Notes under the pieces: model-generated
Seen by the model: the letters and a program-made list of their open reading frames with translations, nothing else
Told to the model about the DNA's origin: nothing
The model's database searches: none
Position numbers and translations under genes: made by a program
Part shown: in pieces, positions 25,667-34,026 of the stretch
How the letters are laid out: every line of letters starts with the position of its first letter
How positions within the stretch are numbered: the first letter of the stretch is position 1
DNA from: Algoriphagus terrigena DSM 22685
GTDB lineage: Bacteria; Bacteroidota; Bacteroidia; Cytophagales; Cyclobacteriaceae
DNA: 34,896 nt
Assembly (NCBI RefSeq): GCF_000429445.1
Contig: NZ_AUBW01000034.1
Coordinates: 1-34,896, forward strand
Direction of reading: 5' to 3'

Positions 25667-25954
25667 TTACATGGTTTGGCTGTAGACGCCGTTGTCAAGG
25701 ACGGTCTTGACTCCTGTATCCGGATCATCGTTGGAAAACCTTACGATACATTCCGCAGATTGGTCGTCACAGTTATAGTTACCATTGTTGACAATTGCGG
25801 TTACATCCTGGTACCCATGTGGCAAAGAGCCTCCGGGAGTCCAGATCTTTGCAGGTGGGTTCTCGACCAGCATTTCCGGGGCATTAAAGCCAAAGGCAAA
25901 GGTTGCTGCCAGCACAAAGGCCAGCAGCGGTAGTTTACTCAGTAATTTGTTCAT
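25667..25954 (-). CDS. Small exported DUF6520-like protein
   Basis: This 95-aa protein has a signal peptide (LLSKLPLLAFVLAATFAFGF) and a short mature part with two cysteines (NYNCDDQSAECIVRF) that could form a disulfide in the periplasm. The arrangement of a conserved LPLLAFVLA leader followed by a short Cys pair fits the DUF6520 family of Bacteroidota, which is often found beside MauE/DoxX-type membrane proteins and TlpA/SusCD genes, as here. Function is unknown. It is preceded on its own strand by a long, strongly structured leader (25955-26220). Confidence 0.78.
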   Translation of the reverse strand: MNKLLSKLPLLAFVLAATFAFGFNAPEMLVENPPAKIWTPGGSLPHGYQDVTAIVNNGNYNCDDQSAECIVRFSNDDPDTGVKTVLDNGVYSQTM

Positions 25955-26147
25955 CGTTACGTCCCGTTTTTTAACAGTTCAAAAACGGGGAAACCGTTTA
26001 CTTCAATTGCCTACTCTGAAAAGGGTTTTCGGCATCGCCCTACGGGGAATTTATCAGCGCGGACCAGCCTTGAGCTCAGGTCCTTTCAAGGGATGAAATT
26101 CCCAATGTCTTTTTTGCAGCCCTGGCCTTAATCCAATTTTGGGCTGC

Positions 26148-26181
26148 GGAGCGGTGAGCCCACCTCACCGCTCCATTTTTT
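26148..26181 (+). terminator. Strong intrinsic terminator on the plus strand
   Basis: GGAGCGGTGAG (26148-26158), loop CCCAC, CTCACCGCTCC (26164-26174), then ATTTTTTT. The 11-bp perfect stem plus U-run is a textbook rho-independent terminator for rightward transcripts. No rightward gene ends here (susD already has its own terminator at 25634), so it may end a small RNA. Confidence 0.75.
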
Positions 26182-26184
26182 TAT

Positions 26185-26217
26185 AACCTTTGAGGTTTTT
26201 TTTTAACCTCGAAGGTT
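26185..26217. repeat. Inverted repeat around a T-run
   Basis: AACCTT-T-GAGGTT is followed by seven T and AACCTC-G-AAGGTT: a 13-bp stem with a single G-U position. It could act as a second terminator or as a transcript-stabilising hairpin on either strand. Confidence 0.6.
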
Positions 26218-26258
26218 TTGAAATTATCTTCCGTTGTCCTGCTTCAAATTTCAAACTC

Positions 26259-26350
26259 ATTCCGCGGCAACTCCCCCTTCAATACTCATATCCGGAAGGA
26301 ACATGAATTTTTTTCAAAGGGGGCTAGGGGGATTTGACCAGGAATTCACC
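26259..26350. repeat. Interspersed repeat with CCCCCTT/AAAGGGGG arms, copy 1
   Basis: It starts CATTCCGCGGCAACTCCCCC and ends in GGGGGATTTGACCAGGAAT. About 75% identical to 32816-32910. The CCCCCTT and AAAGGGGG arms form a long hairpin. This is a REP-like intergenic element, not coding. Confidence 0.75.
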
Positions 26351-26462
26351 GTGCTCTGTATTTGCTACGGCGATTTCTACTAAAGTCCCATTGTTTATCT
26401 ATTACTTATTAGTTATCTTTATTTAAGAAAGGTTGAATGGTCGCCTATTTATGCTTAATACC

Positions 26463-26894
26463 TCAAAGCTCAGGGTTTGTCCTTGGGCTTTTTTGTTGAG
26501 TATTGGTCACCCCATACACCGCTACACCGATAAAGAGCAGATTTAACCAAAAATGCTCCGCCCAGCCCAAGCTTTCCAGGATCCCCGCACAATTGCAAGG
26601 AAATCTCGGAAAAGCTCCCACCCAGATCAGTCCCACATACGTGATGAACACCGTCAGCAGCAGCATGCTGCCCAGGTATCCCCACCACCGTGTGACTGAA
26701 AAGAGCAGGAGCAGGGCGATCAACAACTCAACTCCGGGTACTGCATAGCTCAGGATCTCCGCCAGCTCTACTGGAAAAGTCTGGTTCCTGAAAGCGTTCC
26801 TGCTTTCCCCAAACCGGATCAGTTTATCCAGCCCCGTGTAGGTCCAGAGGAGGATAAGAATCCCTGAAGGAAGTAATAAACTTGGCTTTGGCAT
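26463..26894 (-). CDS. MauE/DoxX-like membrane protein
   Basis: I use the ATG at 26894 (143 aa). The frame is open upstream to a TTG at 26996, but MPKPSLLLPSGILILLWTYT is the natural start of the first membrane helix. About four transmembrane segments are visible (near 8-25, 50-72, 75-98 and 115-135). A conserved-looking FPCNCAGILESLGW loop with two cysteines near 102-104 matches the MauE/DoxX redox-associated membrane family, proposed to pass electrons to or mature periplasmic thiols. Its neighbours, the DUF6520-like gene and the TlpA-like/SusCD operon, are the usual company of this protein in Bacteroidota. Confidence 0.82.
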   Translation of the reverse strand: MPKPSLLLPSGILILLWTYTGLDKLIRFGESRNAFRNQTFPVELAEILSYAVPGVELLIALLLLFSVTRWWGYLGSMLLLTVFITYVGLIWVGAFPRFPCNCAGILESLGWAEHFWLNLLFIGVAVYGVTNTQQKSPRTNPEL

Positions 26895-27474
26895 GGCGTA
26901 AGAAAGTTTGAGCCAAGCTCTGTAGAATGCGGTTTTTCTGAAAATTTCTGGGACAAACTCTAATTTTTTGAGGACGTAGGGACGAAATAGGCCCAAAACA
27001 GCACGCTTATTAATTTGGGATCTCTCCGTTACAGAGGGAATTCTTTGCCAGTTGCTTATCCGGATTCGGGCTATAGCTCGCCGTGCGTCTTTCAGTAAAT
27101 GCTACATGCCAATACTCGCTACTCGGAATTTGAAATTCTGGGGACTTTTAATAGGGTTTGCAATCCGACCCCAAATCCTCGTTTCAACAGCTTTATCGGA
27201 TACCCCCAAACGACCCTTGATGCTTAACTCTTAATGCTTAACCTTTAACACTTTGCCTCCTTCCCAAGCCCCATTCAAAACATCCTGCACCCTGCATCGG
27301 GCATCCCACATCTCTTCTAAATCATTAGAAATAAAAAACCGTTTAATAGTTGTAGATTTAAAATTTTTATATACATTTAATTTAAGGCCTTTTTTAATTT
27401 CCCCGGGAGCGTTTTGGTGGGCGTCGGCAAGCATTTTTTTGCCATGCCATAGGAATCTATTTGCTGAACACTTA
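26895..27474. other. Intergenic region, no gene recognised
   Basis: About 580 bp. The first 100 bp keep the MauE frame open but look non-coding. Near 27220-27250 there are repeated TGCTTAAC units. The A/T-rich stretch 27320-27400 probably holds the promoter of the small HTH-like gene. A small hairpin GGCAA/TTGCC occurs at about 27427-27443. Confidence 0.4.
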
Positions 27475-27681
27475 ATGGTACTTACAGAACGAAGAATCAT
27501 CTATGCTCAGGATATCATGATTTTGACCGGAAGGAGTAGATCGTACGCTTATTATTGTATGAAGCGAGTGAGGGAGCATTACGGAAAATTGAAGCATCAA
27601 CTGATTACCTTTCAGGAATTTGCTGACTTTCATGATATCCCCGTCGACGATTTGAGATTTTCTCTGATCGAAAAAACCTAA
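27475..27681 (+). CDS. Small HTH-like protein
   Basis: I use the ATG at 27475 (68 aa). The frame continues upstream but that part is not protein-like. The sequence TERRIIYAQDIMILTGRSRS followed by YAYYCMKRVREHYGK looks like a winged-helix or excisionase-type helix-turn-helix in which a bacterial promoter-like recognition helix follows GRSRSYAY. The C-terminal part is FQEFADFHDIPVDDLRFSL. Small Bacteroidota proteins of this kind are found near phage and mobile elements. Function is unknown. The stop is followed at once by a hairpin (27691-27717). Confidence 0.6.
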   Translation: MVLTERRIIYAQDIMILTGRSRSYAYYCMKRVREHYGKLKHQLITFQEFADFHDIPVDDLRFSLIEKT

Positions 27682-28100
27682 CAATAAAAAGCGGATTCCA
27701 TCCTTGATGAAATCCGCCTGAGTTGGGGTTTTCCCACCGGCTTGACGATCCGGTAAATGCTGTTTCCAGCGCGTTTTTGATTCAGACATGATGTAAAACA
27801 GGCCGATTCCCAAATAGCCTGTACCCGTTTGCTGTTACAAAATTTCTCAGAGTTTTAGGCCCTCGTAATGGTGGTCAGACAATCCCGGAAAATACTTCCA
27901 GTGATGCGGTTTGTCTTTTTTCCATCTTTTGAACCGGGTCTGTTTACCGGAGCATGACCTACCTGTAGGTCGAACTGCTTCATTTCTGTTTTATTGATCA
28001 TAAGTAGAAGTTTTATGAAATCGGGCCGGATGACTATCGTCATACTTTGGGATGATTGGCACCTTGCGGGATTCCATGTGGCTTTAAAATATTATATACA
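27682..28100. other. Intergenic region with a leftward terminator-like hairpin
   Basis: About 420 bp. GCGGATT (27691-27697) pairs with AATCCGC (27711-27717). On the minus strand the stem is followed by TTTTTATTG, so it would terminate leftward transcription. On the plus strand an A-run precedes it. The remainder shows no gene or repeat I can support. Confidence 0.5.
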
Positions 28101-29222
28101 ATGCACATGAAAAATATTTTAAACAGACCCCAGATTCAATTTTCAGGGACAAACAATCGAATCTTGTGGATGAACGATAAATTAACCTACTTTTTGGACA
28201 GGCCGCTTCTAATGCTGGTTGTCCCGTGGGCGTTATATTACTTGTTTGACCTGGGGATTACCTATTTCTTTTCCCTTGACAGTAGAGGATTCGCATTTGC
28301 CAATATTACCGTCCTCATCGGTTTCGCCAGTTCCTGTGTTCTGTTTTTCTGGTTGATCCCATCATTTTACCTGCAGGGCAATAGAATAGTACCATTTGGT
28401 GTTTCTTTGGTCTTTCTCACACTTCTATTGGTGTCTAAATATTACTTGCTGATTTGGTTTGGGGTGGACCCGGACACATGGCAGAGGTATATATTGACTG
28501 AATCATTGAGGCTTTTTGATTTTAGCATCATCACTTTTATGGTTTGGGGATTCTATGGGCTCTTTAATTCCATGAAAGAAAATGTCAAGTCAGAAAAGAA
28601 AGTCGAGGAACTTGAAATCGCACATAAATCCCTGCAGCTGAGTCCTCACTTTCTTTTAAACCTGATTGGCGATATCACCGGGAAGTCAATCCGGTTCTCC
28701 TCGGTATTGTTTGAAGACCTGAGACATTACATTAAAATCCTTAAATACTGCTACGAAGACTTTACCGGATTCAATTCGCTGGCAGCGGAAGTAGACTGTG
28801 TCCAGTCGTATTTCCACAGTCAGAAACTGAGATTCGAAGATGCGCTATCCATGAAAACAGACATCAGTGAAGCGCTGTTGGATTATGATGATTACTACAT
28901 GCCAAAGATGGTCTTACTGACCTTGGTGGAAAATGTTTTTAAGCATGGATTGACGATGGATGTGCAACATCCCATTCTCATATCCGCAAGCCTTGAAGCA
29001 GGAGAGGACGGGCCAAAATTCATCTTTAAAACCTGGAACCGGATTAAAATAGACAAAAAGGTGATCTCCAAAGGTGGCTTTGGACAGGCAACAGTACAGA
29101 GGTTGCTCGATCATTATTTGCCCGACTATGAGCTACAAATCCGACAGGATGATGCCGATTATTCACTTGCCCTAACGATCTCGTATGCTTCAAATTATCA
29201 AAATTGGCCTGATAGACGATGA
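28101..29222 (+). CDS. LytS-type sensor histidine kinase
   Basis: I use the ATG at 28101 (373 aa); the longer TTG start at 28056 is less likely. The N-terminal 155 residues carry four membrane helices (about 36-55, 65-86, 98-120 and 140-156). The His-kinase domain begins with LQLSPHFLLNLIGD, where H183 is the phospho-acceptor; the family usually has NPHFLFN. The N-box is LVENVFKHG near 274-282 and the G-box is KGGFGQATVQ. It overlaps the response regulator gene by 38 bp. This is the single-input LytS/LytTR design common in Bacteroidota. Its stimulus is unknown. Confidence 0.92.
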   Translation: MHMKNILNRPQIQFSGTNNRILWMNDKLTYFLDRPLLMLVVPWALYYLFDLGITYFFSLDSRGFAFANITVLIGFASSCVLFFWLIPSFYLQGNRIVPFGVSLVFLTLLLVSKYYLLIWFGVDPDTWQRYILTESLRLFDFSIITFMVWGFYGLFNSMKENVKSEKKVEELEIAHKSLQLSPHFLLNLIGDITGKSIRFSSVLFEDLRHYIKILKYCYEDFTGFNSLAAEVDCVQSYFHSQKLRFEDALSMKTDISEALLDYDDYYMPKMVLLTLVENVFKHGLTMDVQHPILISASLEAGEDGPKFIFKTWNRIKIDKKVISKGGFGQATVQRLLDHYLPDYELQIRQDDADYSLALTISYASNYQNWPDRR

Positions 29223-29898
29223 ACCACTCCAGTTGGATTATTTGAATGGAATCTTAAATGGGATTCCGGGATATCAGGTAGTGTTTTCTGAAGTCGACCC
29301 CTTTATAGGCCTTAAACTGGCCAGACAAAAAGTCTGTGAAGTCCTGATCACCGATATACAGATGGAGAAGCTAAACGGACTGATCATATCAGAAGAGATG
29401 GAGGAGCTGGAGATGCCTGTAATTGTCTGCACGGCTTATAAAGAATATGCCATAGAGAGTATCAACGTCAGTGTCTTGGGGTATTTAGTGAAGCCGCCGG
29501 AGGTGCTGGACTTAAAGAAACTGCTAGGCAAAGCAAGGAAGAAAATTTCCGACTGGAGAGAGAGGGCCGCCGTGGAAAACCGCGATTTTATCTTTCTCAA
29601 TGAGGACGGACATTTTGGAATGACGAAAGTGGCTATAGATTCCATTTTTCATTTGGAACAAATGGCGAATTATACCTACTTCCACGTGCCGCCAAAGGTT
29701 TATAAAGAGCGTTCGGCGATCATGGATTGGATTGCAAAATTGCCTTCAAACAAGTTTATACAGATTCACAAGTCCTTTGTCATCAACCTCAGCAAGCTGG
29801 AAAGAGTCATGAGCCGGGAGGTCATCCTTCAGAATGGGAAAAAGGTTACAATTGGAGCTGCCTTCAAGGATAACCTGATGAAAGCTCTTGGACTCTAA
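29185..29898 (+). CDS. LytTR-type response regulator
   Basis: A 237-aa response regulator with a receiver domain at 1-120 (acidic pocket D11/D12, phospho-acceptor D57 in VLITDIQM, conserved Lys in GYLVKPPE) and a C-terminal LytTR DNA-binding domain at about 138-237 (FIFLNEDGHFGMTKVAIDSI, then FIQIHKSFVINLSKLE). It is translationally coupled to the LytS-type kinase. The stop codon overlaps the stop of the convergent lantibiotic-dehydratase gene, so the two transcripts run into each other. It may regulate that gene, although nothing in the sequence proves this. Confidence 0.94.
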   Translation: MLQIIKIGLIDDEPLQLDYLNGILNGIPGYQVVFSEVDPFIGLKLARQKVCEVLITDIQMEKLNGLIISEEMEELEMPVIVCTAYKEYAIESINVSVLGYLVKPPEVLDLKKLLGKARKKISDWRERAAVENRDFIFLNEDGHFGMTKVAIDSIFHLEQMANYTYFHVPPKVYKERSAIMDWIAKLPSNKFIQIHKSFVINLSKLERVMSREVILQNGKKVTIGAAFKDNLMKALGL

Positions 29899-32489
29899 GA
29901 GACCGGCTTGGCGACGAACATCTCCTTTCCCATCCTTCGGTAAAGCAGGCAAATTAATCTTGACTCCCAGTCTGATGGGTCTTCGGTGAAAGCCCTGTTG
30001 CAAAACATGTGAATATGGTGAAACAACATGAGGAGCCTTTTTTCACCTGTAAACTGTTCATGCGAGAGAAAAAGGGACGCGTATTCCTGCTGAAAGATTC
30101 CCTCCGGCTCAAATTTTCGGGATAGTCCGATTCTTCCGGCCTCTTTTTTTATCGGAACGGAGAGTTGCTTGACCATTTTTTTCAGGGAGAGAAAAATATT
30201 CCGATGATCTGATGACATCAGGAAAACAGCAGTCGCCATCGACACGATGAATTCCAGCCGTTCGGTTTCTTCCAGCAAATGGAGGGAGGGCAATTGCTCC
30301 TGCCTTCCAAAAAGAACCAGTTCCGACTCCAGCGAAAACACAGATTCGGAAACCGATATTCCCCGGTTTCCATATTTGTCGGTTTCAGGATAATAGGCTA
30401 CAAAGTCAATTTCCCTGATCCATCCGGAATTCACAGACAGTTCCCTGATCTTTGATTCCACTGCAGTCTTTTGGTCACTGTGGGATAGTTTAATCCTCAG
30501 ACGGATTTCAGGCTCAGGAGACTGATAGTTTAAATAGTACCATTTCGGGACAGAAAATTCAGCTTTCAAAGTGCTCACCAGCACAGGCAAACAGGTAAAG
30601 AGGAATGGAGTAAGCGCATCCCGCTTGGGAAAGATCCTGGCGTAGACCCAGCCTCGGTTTTCCTTTGTGATGCGGTTGACAAAGCCCGGGGAAGGAAGTT
30701 TCTCCGACCATTTGGCCCAGGAGTGGATAAACTGGGGATAACACGGTGCGCCATTTTTGGAAAACAGGGTTGGGTCATTTTTCCATTCGCATTCATAGAC
30801 CTGAAGAGTTTTCTGTTGTTGAAGTTCTTCCCAAAATAGATCCAGATCCCGTTCATTGGTCCAATCCAACAAAAACTCCCTGTCAAGATACCCGGCAAGA
30901 ATTTGGTTCGGCATCTTCAGTTGTCGGAGATATTCAGCCAGGTCTTTTTTGTTGCTGTAATTACAGCTGGAAACAGACCATCTTCTCCCCTGAAGCACAA
31001 TGCTGCCCCATTTTAACCTTGGCAGATAGGTACTGGACTGAAAAAACGAATGATGGTAGGGTAGAAACTGGATCTGATTCTGAAACCCGACTTCCCAAAA
31101 TAGCCGGGAGAGCGGGTGACTGATTTGATCGGGATTTAGAGGGTGTTGGATGACAGGGACTACAGCTTTGCGTAGGGTTTCGCTGTAAAGAACCACCTGG
31201 TTTTCTCTGATACCCAATAGTAGGTCATCCAAACCGATGATCCGGTCAGCAGACTGGGCTCCAAAAGGATTAATCGTGTAGGGATACAGGTTCTTGTGCC
31301 GCATCACATAATTGGCCTTCTGAGATTCGAGCATACATAGGTCCGCATAGATCACCGATTCATCTGGAGCTGCTTCAGGAGCTGCTTTTGCCGTCACCTG
31401 ACAGATTTCAGCATCAAAACTAAACCTGCCTGAATAGGCGAAAGGACGGTTGCAGGCTATGTTCTCCATATAAATCCGGTCACCCGCCCCGACTTTAAAT
31501 ACAAACTGGATATGGTTTGCTGAGGGGATCGGCTTCTTGGGATAAAGCTGGAGTAGGTCGAGCTCAAGATCCTCCGGCCCGAAAAGTTCCGGATGGAGAG
31601 TTTCATGGGGATCTGTCGTTGGACGGTCGGTATGGGTTAGAAAATCTTCAAAATCGAGATGGTTTGAAAGAAGAGTAAGTGGCACGGATCTGTCATCAAA
31701 CTTCTTCAGAAACCATTCTTTAAACCGGCGGATGTATTCGCTCTGGTGTGTGGCGAAGAGCGAGCCCATCTCCTCCGGTAATGCATCCAATTGGTTCTTT
31801 ATAGATGGATTCAGGATGATGTTCGATTCCAGTTTGAGGTCCTTGGATTCATGGGATGGAATTGCGCAGGAAGCATTCCAAGGGAAATCCTCCGGAATGA
31901 TTATTCCGGACTGAACGATTGTTTTCCACATCTTTAGGATTAAAGCCTTGTCCCCGTGATTAAAAAAGGCAACAAAGTCAGTGAAGTTCATCGTCACCTT
32001 TTTTCGCAGATGGCTGACCAACAAGTCCACGATCTTGTTTCTTTTGAGATGGCAGATCCTCCATCCCTCGTCAGTGGGGGAATAGTTCCAGTATTTGATG
32101 TGGTTTTCGAATAACTGGGAGCCCGGTGCCAACTTGAAGTTGTCAGTTTTTTCGTCCTGAGCGTCTGGCAGCTTCCTTTTTTGGTCGGAGTCTATCTCGC
32201 TGTAACTCAGAGAAACAGTCTGTTTGGCGTTGGCGATCCCCCAATTTCCAACTCCCACACCTGCCCAAAGTCCAAAAGGAGTTGATCTGTATCTGCCCCT
32301 CAGGAGATACTTGTAAATCTTGTTTTTAATCGTCCTGGACAAAGATTCATAATCTGAATTACCAATCTGGTCGGTTAGTGATTTGGAGGACAGAGCAAGT
32401 GCTTCTTTGATCCAACGCCAGTGCTTTATGATCTCTTTTTCGTCAGCTGGATCAAAGTCCACCAAGTGCATCCTGAATAGAAAGTCCAT
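29895..32489 (-). CDS. Lantibiotic dehydratase (LanB-like), full length
   Basis: I use the ATG at 32489 (864 aa). The frame is open to 32768, but that stretch includes a relic of another gene and repeat sequence. The N-terminal glutamylation domain is shown by YKYLLRGRYRSTPFGLWAG near 55-75. In class I lanthipeptide synthesis it activates Ser/Thr through glutamyl-tRNA. The C-terminal 250 residues (WYYLNYQSPEPEIRLRIKLS, then VAYYPETDKYGN) match the SpaB-C elimination/thiopeptide-type domain. Both halves are in one protein, as in canonical LanB. No LanC cyclase, transporter or precursor peptide is seen in this window. The gene may belong to a cluster that continues elsewhere, or be an orphan. 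Confidence 0.9.
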   Translation of the reverse strand: MDFLFRMHLVDFDPADEKEIIKHWRWIKEALALSSKSLTDQIGNSDYESLSRTIKNKIYKYLLRGRYRSTPFGLWAGVGVGNWGIANAKQTVSLSYSEIDSDQKRKLPDAQDEKTDNFKLAPGSQLFENHIKYWNYSPTDEGWRICHLKRNKIVDLLVSHLRKKVTMNFTDFVAFFNHGDKALILKMWKTIVQSGIIIPEDFPWNASCAIPSHESKDLKLESNIILNPSIKNQLDALPEEMGSLFATHQSEYIRRFKEWFLKKFDDRSVPLTLLSNHLDFEDFLTHTDRPTTDPHETLHPELFGPEDLELDLLQLYPKKPIPSANHIQFVFKVGAGDRIYMENIACNRPFAYSGRFSFDAEICQVTAKAAPEAAPDESVIYADLCMLESQKANYVMRHKNLYPYTINPFGAQSADRIIGLDDLLLGIRENQVVLYSETLRKAVVPVIQHPLNPDQISHPLSRLFWEVGFQNQIQFLPYHHSFFQSSTYLPRLKWGSIVLQGRRWSVSSCNYSNKKDLAEYLRQLKMPNQILAGYLDREFLLDWTNERDLDLFWEELQQQKTLQVYECEWKNDPTLFSKNGAPCYPQFIHSWAKWSEKLPSPGFVNRITKENRGWVYARIFPKRDALTPFLFTCLPVLVSTLKAEFSVPKWYYLNYQSPEPEIRLRIKLSHSDQKTAVESKIRELSVNSGWIREIDFVAYYPETDKYGNRGISVSESVFSLESELVLFGRQEQLPSLHLLEETERLEFIVSMATAVFLMSSDHRNIFLSLKKMVKQLSVPIKKEAGRIGLSRKFEPEGIFQQEYASLFLSHEQFTGEKRLLMLFHHIHMFCNRAFTEDPSDWESRLICLLYRRMGKEMFVAKPVS

Positions 32490-32504
32490 CGTTCGTTTTT
32501 CGAC

Positions 32505-32570
32505 AGAATTCTGAATAACAGGGAGGAGATTCAATTTTCTGGGACAAACAATCAGTATTTGTATATGAAC
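32505..32570 (+). pseudogene. 5' fragment of a second lytS-type kinase gene
   Basis: The plus strand reads RILNNREEIQFSGTNNQYLY followed by MN. The local kinase has NILNRPQIQFSGTNNRILWM at its residues 5-24, encoded by 28113-28174. The DNA also matches (ATTCAATTTTC, then GGGACAAACAATC in both). Homology stops right after MN, and there is an in-frame stop just upstream, so only the N-terminal codons survive. It lies immediately upstream of, and divergent from, the lanB-like gene. Confidence 0.75.
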
Positions 32571-32815
32571 GTACAACTGGCAGTGTTGAAAAAAACAAGG
32601 AAAAATCCTCCCGCTGGCCCGTTCAAAACACCACCTTCTCCGTTCCTCGGCAGCAGCTTCCCTTTCCTTACCACTTAGCCAAGGTTGGAATACCGAATTC
32701 CTTCTTGTCAGGGTCCGTTGGTGAGCTGCCTGCGCTGAGCCTGTCGAAGTGTCGAGCCATAAAACCACAGGCTACCCATCTGGCGTACCTACGGCACGTG
32801 TTCCGTCAATCAATT

Positions 32816-32910
32816 CATTCCGCGGCAACTCCCCCTTGAATTCTCATGTCTGAAAGGAAACTGAGTGCTAATCAAAGGGGGCGGGGGGATTTGCCCAGAA
32901 TTTCGCTGAT
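32816..32910. repeat. Interspersed repeat with CCCCCTT/AAAGGGGG arms, copy 2
   Basis: Same orientation and about 75% identical to 26259-26350, beginning CATTCCGCGGCAACTCCCCC and continuing to GGGGGGATTTGCCCAGAAT. It is bounded by unrelated sequence on both sides. Confidence 0.75.
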
Positions 32911-33104
32911 TTTGTATTGGTCTGCGTTGTTAGGGCCACTCCGTACTCGACAACAGCTTCAGCTGACAACGTGACAACAAACACATCCGTCATCCAGCAT
33001 CCGTCATCCCACATTTTAAACTCTTCCTTTTAAACTCTTGTGTTGAGCGGAGTCGAAACATTAAACTCCCCTCTCCAGACACAGGGAATCCTTGGGGTTC
33101 CGCC

Positions 33105-33137
33105 ATACCATCGTCATACCATCGTCATACATACGTC
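33105..33137. repeat. 11-bp tandem repeat, three units
   Basis: ATACCATCGTC occurs twice in direct succession (33105-33126), followed by a diverged ATACATACGTC. It lies about 140 bp upstream of the next gene and may be a slippage product. Confidence 0.8.
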
Positions 33138-33277
33138 ACACATAGGTTGGGTTTTGTCCACATTTTCCACGGATTACCTTAGTTTTCCTTTGTTTCCATA
33201 GATTCCACATTCGTTTTGATATTCAGGTTGTTGAGTTCAGTTTAGGGCCATGTTTCACATCTAAACAATCCAAAACT

Positions 33278-34024
33278 ATGGCAAAACAATCTGGATATAT
33301 CAAACTCGAGGGCACCATGGGTGACCTCACATTTTATAAAAACCGCGATGGAAAATTCATCGCCAGGAGAAAGGGAGGGGTGACCAAAAAGCGCATCCAA
33401 AATGATCCCCGCTTCCAACGGACCCGGGAGAATTTAAAGGAATTCGCCGAGGCCGCTGCCTCCGCCAAATTTCTCAAGAATGCGTTCCGTGAGATCGAAC
33501 TCAAATCCAACGGTGGAAAGCTGCACAACAGACTCTATTCCGCGGCCATGAAAGTGGTCAAATCCGACTCGGTGAGTCCCCGGGGAGACAGGAAATTTGA
33601 TCTGGGAGACATGACCTCGCTACTGCGGTTCGAATTCTCTGAAAAGGCATCCATGCGCAACGTCTTGAAAGTGAAGACAACGGTCCTGGATGAGCCGACT
33701 TCCGTGACGGTGACGATACCGGCTCTGGTTCCCAGCAAGTTTCTGCTGTTTTCTGAAGGATCAAAGTTCTACCGGTTTTCCCTGATACGCGCAGCGATCA
33801 ACTTTGCGGAACAGGATTATTACACCGAGACCGCCACAATAGCGCCCCTGCCGATCATCAATCTCCCGGCGGCGCAAGTTTCGCTCTCCCTGCCCAAACC
33901 GGGCGTTGCCGGTGAAAAGTACTTCTTCGCTTTGGCCCTGGAGTTCTTTCTCGACGTCAACGGCAATCAGTACGACATGAACGATGTATCGCAGAATCCT
34001 GCGATCATCCTATCGGTCTCCTGA
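33278..34024 (+). CDS. Conserved Bacteroidota protein of unknown function
   Basis: This 248-aa protein starts MAKQSGYIKLEGTMGDLTFY, then a basic GKFIARRKGGVTKKRIQ and an FQRTRENLKEFAEAA segment. I recognise this N-terminal pattern (IK-x-x-GT-x-G-x-x-x-FYK, then RTREN-x-x-EF) as a widespread Bacteroidota family without known function. The C-terminal half is beta-rich with alternating hydrophobics. There is no signal peptide. It is the first of a rightward cluster, 2 bp before a DUF5675 gene, and such clusters also hold small membrane proteins. A structural or export-related role is possible but not shown. Confidence 0.8.
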   Translation: MAKQSGYIKLEGTMGDLTFYKNRDGKFIARRKGGVTKKRIQNDPRFQRTRENLKEFAEAAASAKFLKNAFREIELKSNGGKLHNRLYSAAMKVVKSDSVSPRGDRKFDLGDMTSLLRFEFSEKASMRNVLKVKTTVLDEPTSVTVTIPALVPSKFLLFSEGSKFYRFSLIRAAINFAEQDYYTETATIAPLPIINLPAAQVSLSLPKPGVAGEKYFFALALEFFLDVNGNQYDMNDVSQNPAIILSVS

Positions 34025-34026
34025 TT

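Larger units (their letters stand above)
25955..26462. other. Structured intergenic region with repeats
   Basis: About 500 bp without a gene. From left to right it holds: a hairpin just upstream of the DUF6520-like ATG (CCCGTTTTT at 25963-25971 with AAAAACGGG at 25981-25989); a long-range stem GGGAATTT (26045-26052) with AAATTCCC (26096-26103) enclosing GGACC/GGTCC; GCAGCCC/GGGCTGC (26117-26147); a terminator (26148-26181); another near-perfect stem (26185-26217); and an interspersed repeat (26259-26350). Confidence 0.6.
32490..33277. other. Intergenic region with gene relic and repeats
   Basis: About 790 bp with no intact gene. It contains a fragment of a lytS paralogue (32505-32570), a CTGAGCCTGTCGAAGTG-type motif at about 32730-32750 common in Bacteroidota intergenic DNA, a REP-like element (32816-32910), and an 11-bp tandem repeat (33105-33137). 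Confidence 0.6.

Noticed and set aside
27253..27474. Upstream extension of the small HTH-like gene to 142 aa
   Set aside because: The first 74 residues are low in protein character and lie in A/T-rich intergenic DNA.
27855..28043. 62-aa minus-strand ORF before lytS
   Set aside because: No family resemblance, no coupled neighbour and no convincing composition.
32490..32768. N-terminal extension of LanB to 957 aa
   Set aside because: The extension crosses the lytS-like fragment on the opposite strand and CTGAGCCTGTCGAAGTG-type intergenic sequence, and it looks non-coding.
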